This document shows positions 1 to 7,781 of a stretch of 23,653 nucleotides of DNA, piece after piece (position 1 is the stretch's first letter; the number at the start of each line of letters is the position of its first letter). The position numbers and the translations under genes were made by a program. Origin of the DNA: Candidatus Roizmanbacteria bacterium (GTDB lineage Bacteria; Patescibacteriota; Microgenomatia; GCA-001788215; 2-01-FULL-40-14); contig JACQMD010000141.1 of the NCBI GenBank assembly GCA_016203755.1, positions 1 through 23,653 on the forward strand, in the 5' to 3' direction. The notes under the pieces were generated by a model, which saw only the letters and a list, made by a program, of their open reading frames with translations, had not been told where the DNA came from and searched no databases.

Positions 1-31
1 CTTAAGAAATAATTTAAAATAAAGATAAAAG

Positions 32-628
32 TTATCTACCGAAAGAGACAATTCTTTCGCGGTTTTCAGCGATTAAGGAAAGAGAAGTATCATAACCTTT
101 TTGTATATCCTCCGGGCTTTGTTTTTTTAAGTTTTGTACAACCTCATTATGTTTTGTCCCAGATTTGGCGAGTCTGTCTAATAAGCTGCTATGGATATCG
201 CGATTCTGTTCTTTCGCCCGTTGCAGCTCATCGAGGGAAAGCACGAAGTATTTTTCTCCTTTTGAAACAGTTTCTTCTGCAAGTTTATGATTGCCTTTTT
301 CTGTCAAAGCTATTCCCATCGCAAGGCGTTTATCAGCCATCAGTAAATTAAACTCCACCCGTTTGACCGGATCGCGAATCAAAAAATCCAGTAAACGATC
401 TCGAAGCAGCTTCAGCGGGTAGAGCGGATGATCAGCAAGCATGCCCGGATACGGCAATAGATAGTCAACCATTTGTTGTTGCGGGGTGCCGGTTGCGCCG
501 GTTGAGGTGTCAGGGGTTGGAATGCGGGAAGGAAGTGGAGTAGTTGCGGCTGCAAATGCCACAGAATTGATGATAAGAAAGAACCCAAAAAAACTCATAA
601 GGAAGCACGTTAACAATCTTATTTTCAT
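32..628 (-). CDS. DUF5667-type secreted protein
   Basis: Protein of 198 aa. The N-terminus (about residues 1-26) is a signal peptide: a basic start, a hydrophobic core and an AFA|A-like cleavage site. A Pro/Thr-rich linker follows (about 30-50). Residues about 57-106 carry the pattern PYPGML.DHPLYPLK..RDR, then RDP.KR.E..L..ADKRLAMG, which I recognise as the DUF5667 family common in Patescibacteria. The rest is charged and helical. The function of the family is unknown; an extracytoplasmic helical protein is the best description. It has its own promoter (TTGACA-N17-TATAAA), with the -10 box ending 11 nt from the ATG, so the leader is very short. It is divergent from the DUF4173 gene. Confidence 0.8.
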   Translation of the reverse strand: MKIRLLTCFLMSFFGFFLIINSVAFAAATTPLPSRIPTPDTSTGATGTPQQQMVDYLLPYPGMLADHPLYPLKLLRDRLLDFLIRDPVKRVEFNLLMADKRLAMGIALTEKGNHKLAEETVSKGEKYFVLSLDELQRAKEQNRDIHSSLLDRLAKSGTKHNEVVQNLKKQSPEDIQKGYDTSLSLIAENRERIVSFGR

Positions 629-639
629 AGGGCGAATTG

Positions 640-668
640 TTTATATACTAGTGGTTGTGGTTTGTCAA
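640..668 (-). promoter_or_regulatory. Promoter of the DUF5667 gene
   Basis: On the minus strand, TTGACA (663-668) and TATAAA (640-645) are separated by exactly 17 nt. The -10 ends 11 nt before the ATG at 628, so the predicted transcript starts about 5 nt upstream of the start codon. Confidence 0.75.
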
Positions 669-674
669 GGAAGG

Positions 675-708
675 TTGACATGAGTACAATTGACAACTAT
701 GCTATGAT
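675..708 (+). promoter_or_regulatory. Promoter of the DUF4173 gene
   Basis: TTGACA (675-680) is followed after 17 nt by TATGCT (698-703); an overlapping TATGAT lies at 703-708. A second TTGACA at 690-695 is too close to act as a -35 and may be an operator half-site. The -35 here and the minus-strand -35 at 663-668 form the inverted repeat TGTCAA-N6-TTGACA. Confidence 0.7.
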
Positions 709-722
709 AGTTGCCCAAGCAT

Positions 723-2684
723 ATGGAACAGCCTTTAAGCCGTTTCAAGTTTGCACTCGTTCTTGGTTTTGCTGCCTTTATCAATCTTTTTCTTTTTCGG
801 CAGTTCGGATCGCTATCATTTGTGTCGATAACGGCGGGTATGTTTGTGCTCGCTGCATTATTTTTCCCCGCGCGCTCATCAACAACTCAGAAAACTGTCG
901 TTGCTGCAGGTGCCTTGTTGACCATTGTATGGATAAGTTTACTTCTCCGAAGTAATTCATTCGTGCAATTTATTGGAGGCGTAACAACGTTTGGCATACT
1001 GTTTTATTTCCTCTATCTCATAAGTCGCAGCAGTTCCTTTTTTCTGTCACTCGGTGAAGTGGTATTTGCTCCTTTGTATCTTGCCGGGGAATATCTGCAA
1101 AGTCTCATACCAACTGTCCGGCTTGTTACGGAGCGGTCAACAAATCATGATGCATTTTCACGGGTAAAATCCGTCCTTATTGGGATTGTTATTGCAGTAC
1201 CCATTATCGCCATCCTTATTTCAATGTTATCTTCCGCCGATCCGATTTATCGAAAAACGGTTGGTGAATGGTTTTCCGGATCGTTCTGGAACGAAGCAAT
1301 TACCCGCGTTGTCGTATCGCTCATCGTTTTGTCAATACTTGCTCCGCTGACTATTTTACAGGTAGTCAAAACGCGCAAATCCCCCGTTGCATTTTTAGCC
1401 AACATTTTTTTCATCAAAGAAGCAACCGTTGTTATGACGCTTATTACACTGACGCTGATAAGCTTTCTTGTTATTCAATGGCCGTACGTGTTTGCGTCAG
1501 TTGCAGCTGAAACTGATCTCTCAAAATTTGGCGTTGCCACGTATTCAGAATATGTGAAGCGTGGATTCGGTGAGTTTTTACAAATTGCGGCTCTTGTGTA
1601 TGGACTGATCTGGGGAGGATTGCTTTTGATGCGGGGAAAAGATCAAAAAACAACACGAACATTACGCATTGTACAACTTATCTTGCTTACCGTTTTTTTT
1701 CTGTTTATTGTTTCTATTTTCCGTCGCATATGGCTGTATCAGCTCTATCATGGATGGAGTATAGGTCGTCTCTACGGCGGATTTTTCCTTATCTGGATTG
1801 CGGGCATGACGGGCACGCTTGCTCTCCGGCATCTGACACAATTTCGTTTTATCGTTCTTGAAACAACAGTTTCAGTAGTGTTACTGATAAGCTTTCATTT
1901 CTTCAATGTAGAAGAATTTATCGTACAAAACCATCCGCCAACCGTTAACAAACATGTCGACTACGTGTACCTCTCCCGTATGTCGCCTGACGGGTATGTG
2001 GGGTGGCAGAGGGCATACGAATATGCAAGCAACGTCATACTGACACGCAATCTCCAAAACAAACCGTTTATATCCCGCGACGAACGGCGGGAGGTTGCTT
2101 ATGCAGGGATGATAGTTACCCAGTTGACCCGAAATTATAACCGGTTAATCCGTCAGTATGGTACAGAGAAAGAGTTGCGGACATACCTTGTTGCGATACT
2201 GACCGCCGAACAGGCACGCTATCAACGGTATCTCTCAGAACCGGACCGCCAATACGAAACCAATGTCGCGACCGATCAACAACAAATCAAAACTAACATC
2301 GATAACTATATGGGGAAAGTATACAGTTCTCGTTCTGATCTTATTACTATTGCAAACGCCGTGTCACTGAATTATTTCTCCAATGCAAATGAATTTGAAC
2401 TGTTGGGTCATATCCAGCCGATGAGTTTTTATTTTATTGATGAAACCTATCAGTTTCCTTCGTATACCTCCGTTTCATTTCATCCGCTGGACCGGCTCTA
2501 CACCTGGCATTTTGGTAACATTGATGCGTTTTTGAAAATGCAAGAAGAACTCTCACACAAGCGGTTGATGTTTCTGCAGGAGAGATATCTGCTGTTATTT
2601 GAGAAAATCAGTAATCAGCCGAAAGATGAAAAAGGGTTTGACTTTGATATCTCCACAGATTCACCGCTTTTGCAGTCGATGTGA
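723..2684 (+). CDS. DUF4173/DUF4153-family polytopic membrane protein
   Basis: About 653 aa. The N-terminal two thirds (to about residue 400) contains about ten hydrophobic segments. They include a segment ending in a short SSADPIY motif, as in DUF4153/DUF4173 proteins, where a S.DP motif follows a membrane helix. The C-terminal ~230 residues are soluble and begin with NHPPTVNKHVDYVYLSRM. I chose ATG 723 over an in-frame TTG at 711, because the promoter -10 boxes (698-708) put the transcript start at or after 711. No Shine-Dalgarno is visible. The biochemical role of the family is unknown. The gene is divergent from the DUF5667 gene and convergent with the AAA ATPase gene (32 bp between stops). 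Confidence 0.75.
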   Translation: MEQPLSRFKFALVLGFAAFINLFLFRQFGSLSFVSITAGMFVLAALFFPARSSTTQKTVVAAGALLTIVWISLLLRSNSFVQFIGGVTTFGILFYFLYLISRSSSFFLSLGEVVFAPLYLAGEYLQSLIPTVRLVTERSTNHDAFSRVKSVLIGIVIAVPIIAILISMLSSADPIYRKTVGEWFSGSFWNEAITRVVVSLIVLSILAPLTILQVVKTRKSPVAFLANIFFIKEATVVMTLITLTLISFLVIQWPYVFASVAAETDLSKFGVATYSEYVKRGFGEFLQIAALVYGLIWGGLLLMRGKDQKTTRTLRIVQLILLTVFFLFIVSIFRRIWLYQLYHGWSIGRLYGGFFLIWIAGMTGTLALRHLTQFRFIVLETTVSVVLLISFHFFNVEEFIVQNHPPTVNKHVDYVYLSRMSPDGYVGWQRAYEYASNVILTRNLQNKPFISRDERREVAYAGMIVTQLTRNYNRLIRQYGTEKELRTYLVAILTAEQARYQRYLSEPDRQYETNVATDQQQIKTNIDNYMGKVYSSRSDLITIANAVSLNYFSNANEFELLGHIQPMSFYFIDETYQFPSYTSVSFHPLDRLYTWHFGNIDAFLKMQEELSHKRLMFLQERYLLLFEKISNQPKDEKGFDFDISTDSPLLQSM

Positions 2685-2716
2685 GAGCAGTCGAAATTTC
2701 TTAACTAGCGAGTATG

Positions 2717-4447
2717 TTATTCTTCTGGTGCAAAACCAATTCTCCGATTTTCTTCCGCAATCATTCCCAATGTTTTTGCCATGCCGAGTAATTCCTCTGT
2801 TGTTACCGGCACCCATGCTTCACCTTCAAGTTCTGCATATGCTTTTTTCTCAAGCGTCAGATTGACAAGGTTTGCAAGATCAGCACCACTCAATCCTTCT
2901 GTCGCTTTTCCAACTTTTGAAAAATCGATATCCGGTGAGAATAATTCATCGGGCCCGGCGGCACGCTCTTGCGCTTTTTTCATATGAACAGAAAGTATTG
3001 CAATTCTCCCCTCAACGCTCGGCAGTCCGACGAAAATTTTCTTGTCAAACCGTCCCGGTCGTCGAAGTGCTTCATCAATATCTTGAGGTCTGTTTGTTGC
3101 TGCAAGAACGGTAACATGGGGATTTGCTTTGAACCCATCCATATTCTGTAAAATAATGGAAACGACTTTCCGTGTTGCCTCATGCGCTCCATCGCGTGAA
3201 GGAGCAAGCGCGTCAAGTTCGTCGAAGAAAATGATAACCTTTTTCCCCCGTGCAACCGCCTGATTGGCTTGATCAAACACTTTTTGCATTAATTGTTCGG
3301 ACTCACCGTACCACTTACTGCCAATGTCATTTGAAGAAATCGAGAGAAACACTGCATCTGCCTCATGAGCAATTGCTTCGGCAATCATTGTTTTCCCTGT
3401 TCCCGGCGGGCCATACAATAAAACTCCTTTAGGTTTTTCTGCCCCTCTTTTTCGTAATGTCTCGGGATCGTTAATTGCACGAACGAGTTTTTTCGCCTCT
3501 GCTACGGCATATTCCTGTCCGGCAATTTCCTCAAATGATACTCCCTTTGGCAGAACCTGCTCTGGCGTGACCATCGTGGGTCTAGGAGTTTCAATGCTTT
3601 TTATACTCGTTAGTGTATCTTCGTTAAGAATCGGAGGTCTGATGACGATGGTTCTACCTGGTTGCTCGATTCCTTCTGCTTCATAGAGCGCTTCCAGTAT
3701 GTCCTGATAGGCTTGGCAATACGCAGCTGTTGCCCGGGTAAAATCCGCTCGATCTTTCAGGAGTGGATAACGTTCTTTTCCGGTACGTTCTCTTTCCTCG
3801 TCAACCAAACTAATGGTTATCCTCCTATCATCTATTTGTGAAAGCAGTTTATCTTTTAAGATGTCAATGATTTCCGCATCTTTCAATTCAGCCAAAGCAG
3901 CTTCTCGATTGGGAAGGCCAAAGCATATTTCTATGTAACTTCCATCCTGCGCAATAATGATAAAACTTCGGCCGCCAGAGCTTGTATGATCAACAACTGC
4001 TTGTACTCCTTTTTGTTCTAGCAAGTCGAGGATGGTATCTACTTTCTCATGGCTATAATAACCTTCATCCGGTCCATGAACTTTCTCATCTGACAAGTGA
4101 ATAACGCTTTGATAACAAAATGTTTTTCCCGTCGGATCATTATCTTCTCCATGGAGAACAATCGAAGCAATCTCCGTATCCTCTTCAGCAATCAGTGTAT
4201 CCATGAAATACGTATTGCTTACCTGCACGAAATTGAAGTTATCAGGTTGTTCTGCGATGCCTTTGGCAATATAGTGGAGTACTGCCGGCTGTCGATATTC
4301 CACCGTAATGCCGCCTTTGGGGATTTCAGGTGTCGCCGTTTCCGGTACATCATAATAATTTGGAGGCTCTTCCCTCTCTTCCTTGAATGATTCAGGTATT
4401 TGTGTTTCTGATGGTTTCGGCAATTCCTTGTCGGGTGTCATGTTCAT
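2717..4447 (-). CDS. Soluble AAA+ ATPase with uncharacterised N-terminal half
   Basis: 576 aa, no signal or membrane segment. Residues 1-45 are acidic and Pro-rich. Residues about 46-290 are a region I do not recognise. One classic AAA module follows (about 300-540): Walker A GPPGTGKT (346-353), aromatic pore loop SKWYGES (377-383), Walker B with D409/E410, and a second region of homology with TNRP (451-454) and arginine fingers in RRPGRFD (462-468). The lid carries GLSGADL (518-524). The core resembles Cdc48/FtsH/meiotic-clade AAA proteins, but no protease domain is attached, so it is probably an unfoldase or remodeller acting on an unknown target. ATG 4447 has a second in-frame ATG two codons later. 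It is divergent from the MFS gene. Confidence 0.8.
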   Translation of the reverse strand: MNMTPDKELPKPSETQIPESFKEEREEPPNYYDVPETATPEIPKGGITVEYRQPAVLHYIAKGIAEQPDNFNFVQVSNTYFMDTLIAEEDTEIASIVLHGEDNDPTGKTFCYQSVIHLSDEKVHGPDEGYYSHEKVDTILDLLEQKGVQAVVDHTSSGGRSFIIIAQDGSYIEICFGLPNREAALAELKDAEIIDILKDKLLSQIDDRRITISLVDEERERTGKERYPLLKDRADFTRATAAYCQAYQDILEALYEAEGIEQPGRTIVIRPPILNEDTLTSIKSIETPRPTMVTPEQVLPKGVSFEEIAGQEYAVAEAKKLVRAINDPETLRKRGAEKPKGVLLYGPPGTGKTMIAEAIAHEADAVFLSISSNDIGSKWYGESEQLMQKVFDQANQAVARGKKVIIFFDELDALAPSRDGAHEATRKVVSIILQNMDGFKANPHVTVLAATNRPQDIDEALRRPGRFDKKIFVGLPSVEGRIAILSVHMKKAQERAAGPDELFSPDIDFSKVGKATEGLSGADLANLVNLTLEKKAYAELEGEAWVPVTTEELLGMAKTLGMIAEENRRIGFAPEE

Positions 4448-4499
4448 ATTATATCAAAACATATCAAGTAAAGCAGCAATTCTATGTCGTTTCGAAACC

Positions 4500-4508
4500 T
4501 GCTATACT
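4500..4508 (+). promoter_or_regulatory. Extended -10 promoter of the MFS gene
   Basis: TGC-TATACT (TG 4500-4501, -10 4503-4508) with only 7 nt between the -10 box and ATG 4516. No good -35 is present. The geometry predicts a leaderless transcript. Confidence 0.55.
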
Positions 4509-4515
4509 GTACTTC

Positions 4516-5775
4516 ATGCCTACCCTGCACCATCTCATTGGTCACTATACTCGTTTTGGAAGTTCACGGCAGCTCCTGTATACCTTTTCCCTCCTGATTT
4601 TTTTCTGGGCACTGTTTGACGGAATTATTTCTTACGTGACGCCGCTTCTTATCACGCAATACGGATTCTCAGTCCGTACCATGGGGTTTATCCTCAGTTT
4701 TTCTGCGGTAAGCGGCATGGTGTTTGATGTTCTGCTTGCCCGGTATGTCAAGCGTCCACATTATCGCCGGATGTTTTTACTGGTATTACTCATCAGTTCT
4801 GTCTATCCATTGCTTCTGATGCGTGCAACAACCATACCGCTTCTGCTTGTGACCATGTCGATATGGGGATTGTATTATGACTTGGTTCATTTCGGCATCT
4901 TTGATTTTATCAGTCGGGTGACGCCCCGAACAGAACACGCGCAAAGTTTTGGTGTGGTAGATGTATTTCGTGCGCTTGGCTACTTGCTTGCGCCGTTGTT
5001 AACAACGATGCTTATTGGCTACGAGATTGGTGAGAAACCATTTGTTCTCATGTTTGTTTTTCTTGTTCCAGCGGTTGCCATATTTTTAGTATTAATTGGA
5101 AAAGTCACACGCGGAACAAAAGAATTTATGCATGTGACAGGCGAATCACATAGAAGAAGAACGTTTCGTGAAGAGCTTCGCTGGTGGCGGACCATTGTAA
5201 AACCGTTAGCACCAGTACTTATCTTGACGTTATTTCTCTATGGTATTGATGCTGCATTTTGGACGATCGGGCCATTACTTGCCGGGGAACTTCAGGCAAT
5301 TCATCCGTTCGGAGGATTGTTAGTGGTTGCGTATATGGCGCCGCCTCTCTTTGTCGGCTGGGTCGTTGGTGCAGCGACCAGCCGGTTTGGCAAAAAGCGT
5401 ACTGCATTTGTTGCCTTGGCCGCAGGATCGTTGGTATTACTTTCTCTTGCAATCGTGCGCCATCCGGTGTTTTTGATTGGTGTTGTATTTATTTCCTCTT
5501 TTTTTCTTTCTTTTGCCTGGCCTGCTCTCAACGGGGCATTTTCGGATTACATCACCGAAACTCCGCTTGCCGAGAAAGAAATAGAAGGAATACAGGATGT
5601 ATTTGTTAATGCGGGTTATAGTATCGGACCCAGTGTTGCCGGGATTCTTGCCTATGCAACTGCACCGGTATACGCATTTGCATTATTTGGATGCGTCGGA
5701 GTGATCCTTGCAATAATATTATTCGTAGTTACTCCCACACATATTCATCTTGCGATCCCCCCTCGCGAGGCGTGA
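4516..5775 (+). CDS. Major facilitator superfamily transporter
   Basis: 419 aa. About 12 hydrophobic segments arranged as two halves around a basic cytoplasmic loop near the middle (KVTRGTKEF... to RRRTFREEL). Other basic inter-helix loops (ARYVKRPHYRR and SRFGKKR) are in the positions of MFS loops 2-3 and 8-9. The substrate cannot be told. ATG 4516 is chosen over an upstream in-frame start at 4387, because the extension would lie inside the divergent ATPase gene and a -10 box ends just 7 nt upstream of 4516. The 3' end overlaps the convergent hypothetical gene by 47 bp. Confidence 0.8.
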   Translation: MPTLHHLIGHYTRFGSSRQLLYTFSLLIFFWALFDGIISYVTPLLITQYGFSVRTMGFILSFSAVSGMVFDVLLARYVKRPHYRRMFLLVLLISSVYPLLLMRATTIPLLLVTMSIWGLYYDLVHFGIFDFISRVTPRTEHAQSFGVVDVFRALGYLLAPLLTTMLIGYEIGEKPFVLMFVFLVPAVAIFLVLIGKVTRGTKEFMHVTGESHRRRTFREELRWWRTIVKPLAPVLILTLFLYGIDAAFWTIGPLLAGELQAIHPFGGLLVVAYMAPPLFVGWVVGAATSRFGKKRTAFVALAAGSLVLLSLAIVRHPVFLIGVVFISSFFLSFAWPALNGAFSDYITETPLAEKEIEGIQDVFVNAGYSIGPSVAGILAYATAPVYAFALFGCVGVILAIILFVVTPTHIHLAIPPREA

Positions 5776-6349
5776 CGTGCATAAGAATTATCAATGATCG
5801 TTCAATTGCCTCAAATCCCGATGCTTCGGTAAATACTCCCCTTTTTTTACGGTATTCGATCAAAAAAGGATGCGGTTTCCCGAGATCAATTTGGGTAGCG
5901 TATCCAACCGGCCGACCGCATCCGCTCCCAAGCTGTTCTTTAAAAATAGTTCGGCGGGCGGGAAATCCGGCAACCGACGTACCTTGGGAAAGATTACAAA
6001 TATGCAATCCCCATTTTTTGTCCGAGGATTCGGCAATAGTCAATTCTTCTTCATCTGTTGCAAAAAGCTGGGCGGAAATGGTTGCCTGCGTAAGCCGCGC
6101 AAGCTCTTCCGGATAGCAGATAGAGAAATCTTTGTTTTCAAACCGCTTGAATCCGTTATCACACGCTCCTTGCACATCTTCAATTGGCGTGACTGGTGGA
6201 GTTACTGTTTGCTGTGTGGGCGAAATTGCCGGCGGAATCGTTGCTTGTGGTAACCGTTGCTGGTGGTATCTTCCGAGGAAATAGCCAAAACCGATGCTGA
6301 TGATGCTTATCAAACAGCCAATCAAGACGGTTTTATAACGACTCTTCAT
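5729..6349 (-). CDS. Membrane-anchored hypothetical protein
   Basis: 206 aa. One N-terminal membrane segment (about 8-26, after MKSRYK), then a Pro/Thr-rich stretch (about 35-55), then a predicted extracytoplasmic domain of ~140 aa. That domain has several Cys (in GACDNGF, SICYPEE, HICNLSQ and GCGRPVG) that could form disulfides. I do not recognise the family. It starts 9 nt after the stop of the SIMPL gene on the same strand, so the two probably form an operon and may act together outside the membrane. Its last 47 bp overlap the end of the MFS gene. Confidence 0.65.
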   Translation of the reverse strand: MKSRYKTVLIGCLISIISIGFGYFLGRYHQQRLPQATIPPAISPTQQTVTPPVTPIEDVQGACDNGFKRFENKDFSICYPEELARLTQATISAQLFATDEEELTIAESSDKKWGLHICNLSQGTSVAGFPARRTIFKEQLGSGCGRPVGYATQIDLGKPHPFLIEYRKKRGVFTEASGFEAIERSLIILMHVTPREGGSQDEYVWE

Positions 6350-6358
6350 AGGGCGGCC

Positions 6359-7099
6359 TTACCGTACTTCAAAAACGACGGTAAGAGTTGTCGTAACAGT
6401 TCCCGTTCCCGGTTCAACCGGTGCACTACCGCCACCGCCTAATCCCCGCTCAGCAAATAGAATCGGTCCACCTTGGTCCGTTTCAGAAACGCTCACTATT
6501 TGCCCGAGCGATCCGTTCATATTGGTTGCAATGCGTGTTGCTTTTTCCCGCGCATCGGCAATTGCTTGTTGAAGGAGTTCACGTTCTGCATCGGTCGTAT
6601 CATCAAGGGTAAAATTGGGGCCATAGATAGTGGTGGCGCCGCTTTGTGTTAACACATCGGTCAATTGAGACGCTTGATCAACGTCGCGAAGCGTAATAGT
6701 GATGTCGTTACTGACTCGCCATTGACCAGGTCTGTTTTTCTGCCGGCCGCCTTCATAGTACTGTTCTTCCATTTGGTACACATTAATACTTTGCGTTTTA
6801 ATGTCTCCGGGAGTGATGCCAAATGCTTTCACCGCGTCAATAAGGGCTGCTACTTTTTGATTTACCTCAGCAGTTGCTGTTTCTTTTTTGTCGGAAAGAG
6901 CTGCAACTCCGGCGGTGAATGTAGCTATTTGACTTCGTTCTTCTGATTTTGCCTGACCGATAACAGTAATTGTTCTGGTAGTGCCAAGTCGCAGAATCCC
7001 CCAGTTGAGCCGCTGCCAGGGAAGAAGAAACGCACCCAGCAGAAAAAGCATAAACAGTGCAACGACAGTCCCAATACCGATAAAAAATGAAGATTTCAT
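6359..7099 (-). CDS. SIMPL-domain (DUF541) protein, membrane-anchored
   Basis: 246 aa. One membrane helix near residues 5-27, then a SIMPL/DUF541 domain. Family hallmarks are an early TITVIGQAKSE strand, the region DAVKAFGITPGDIKTQSINVY, YRVSNDITITLRDVDQ-like strands, a GPNFTLDD segment and the helix AIADAREKATRIA. The end is Gly-rich and finishes with a TTTLTVVFEVR strand. SIMPL proteins are periplasmic or surface proteins of poorly known role. ATG 7099 is chosen over a 55-codon upstream extension, because a near-perfect promoter (7119-7147) would otherwise sit inside the coding region. First gene of a two-gene operon with the 206-aa hypothetical. Confidence 0.85.
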   Translation of the reverse strand: MKSSFFIGIGTVVALFMLFLLGAFLLPWQRLNWGILRLGTTRTITVIGQAKSEERSQIATFTAGVAALSDKKETATAEVNQKVAALIDAVKAFGITPGDIKTQSINVYQMEEQYYEGGRQKNRPGQWRVSNDITITLRDVDQASQLTDVLTQSGATTIYGPNFTLDDTTDAERELLQQAIADAREKATRIATNMNGSLGQIVSVSETDQGGPILFAERGLGGGGSAPVEPGTGTVTTTLTVVFEVR

Positions 7100-7118
7100 A
7101 GAGAAAAAATCCGGAATA

Positions 7119-7147
7119 AGTATACGTGCCGGCTGCACGTCTGTCAA
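7119..7147 (-). promoter_or_regulatory. Promoter of the SIMPL operon
   Basis: TTGACA (minus strand, 7142-7147), 17-nt spacer, TATACT (7119-7124). The -10 ends 19 nt before ATG 7099. Confidence 0.8.
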
Positions 7148-7179
7148 TATTAACCGGTGATTCATTGGTGAGCGGTTTA

Positions 7180-7208
7180 TTGACAAACAGTTTTTTCCAT
7201 GTGATAGT
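7180..7208 (+). promoter_or_regulatory. Promoter of the Pro/Cys-rich membrane protein gene
   Basis: TTGACA (7180-7185), 17-nt spacer, GATAGT (7203-7208) preceded by TGT (7200-7202), an extended -10. Unlike most promoters here it leaves a leader of about 25 nt containing a strong ribosome binding site. Confidence 0.55.
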
Positions 7209-7222
7209 AAATATAGTAAAGT

Positions 7223-7234
7223 GGAGGAGGTGAT
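7223..7234 (+). promoter_or_regulatory. Strong Shine-Dalgarno deciding a GTG start
   Basis: GGAGGAGGTGAT lies 5 nt upstream of GTG 7240. It is the strongest anti-SD match in the window and fixes the GTG as the start. Confidence 0.8.
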
Positions 7235-7239
7235 CAATA

Positions 7240-7746
7240 GTGGCAAAGAAACGGGCTCATTCAAACAATTTGTTTGTTATCTTGTTAGTACTTTTGGCGT
7301 TGACATTGCCAATTCTCGTATACGTTATGATGAAAACATCATTTGCCAATCCCGACGCGCTTGCAGTACAGGTAGCTGAGAAGATTCAGTGTCCTGACAA
7401 TTCGCATCCAACGGTAAGCTGTCCTATTTTTCGCAATTTACGTGAATCGTCATTTGATACATTACAAAGTGTCGTACGACAAGGAAGAAAGGAATTTCTC
7501 TCAAAATGTTCGTGGCGATGTATCCCTATCCCAACGCCATCAGTTCGTCCGATTCCGACGGGTAAACCGATTATAACCATTCGGCCACCGTATCCAACCA
7601 AACCGATCGTTACAAGTAAGCCACCATATCCAACTATTTCACGGCCGGTTCCCACGGGACCGATTTGTTTACAGGTGATTTGTCCAAAGAATAGTATTCA
7701 AGTCACCGGTGCAAATGGTTGTCCAATCTGTCGGTTTCAATGGTGA
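7240..7746 (+). CDS. Membrane-anchored Pro/Cys-rich protein with antistasin-like C-terminus
   Basis: 168 aa, GTG start with a strong SD. One membrane helix (about 11-31), then an exported domain with C51, C61, C90 and C94. Next comes a Pro-rich linker holding a perfect-length tandem repeat of 12 residues (109-120 and 121-132, KPI.T..PPYPT). The short tail has C143-x4-C148-x12-C161-x2-C164, ending in ANGCPICRFQW. The GCP.C pattern is like the antistasin-type disulfide motif of small secreted inhibitors. That similarity is my reading of a short motif and could be convergent. Eight Cys suggest disulfides outside the cell. Convergent with tsaD. Confidence 0.65.
   Translation: MAKKRAHSNNLFVILLVLLALTLPILVYVMMKTSFANPDALAVQVAEKIQCPDNSHPTVSCPIFRNLRESSFDTLQSVVRQGRKEFLSKCSWRCIPIPTPSVRPIPTGKPIITIRPPYPTKPIVTSKPPYPTISRPVPTGPICLQVICPKNSIQVTGANGCPICRFQW
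7564..7635 (+). repeat. 2 x 36-bp tandem repeat encoding a Pro-rich linker
   Basis: Two adjacent 36-bp units (7564-7599, 7600-7635) encode KPIITIRPPYPT and KPIVTSKPPYPT. The nucleotide copies have diverged mostly at third positions. Confidence 0.7.
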
Positions 7747-7781
7747 GGGGAAGAATAAGAGCTGCTTGATGGAAGATATTG

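Noticed and set aside
4387..4515. Upstream extension of the MFS gene
   Set aside because: It overlaps the divergent ATPase start, is not transporter-like, and a promoter -10 sits just before ATG 4516.
7100..7264. 55-codon N-terminal extension of the SIMPL protein
   Set aside because: It would contain a near-consensus promoter for the same gene and overlap the divergent gene's start.
7564..7635. Short repeats as a CRISPR array
   Set aside because: Only two adjacent 36-bp coding units with no spacers; they encode a Pro-rich protein linker. No CRISPR array seen elsewhere.
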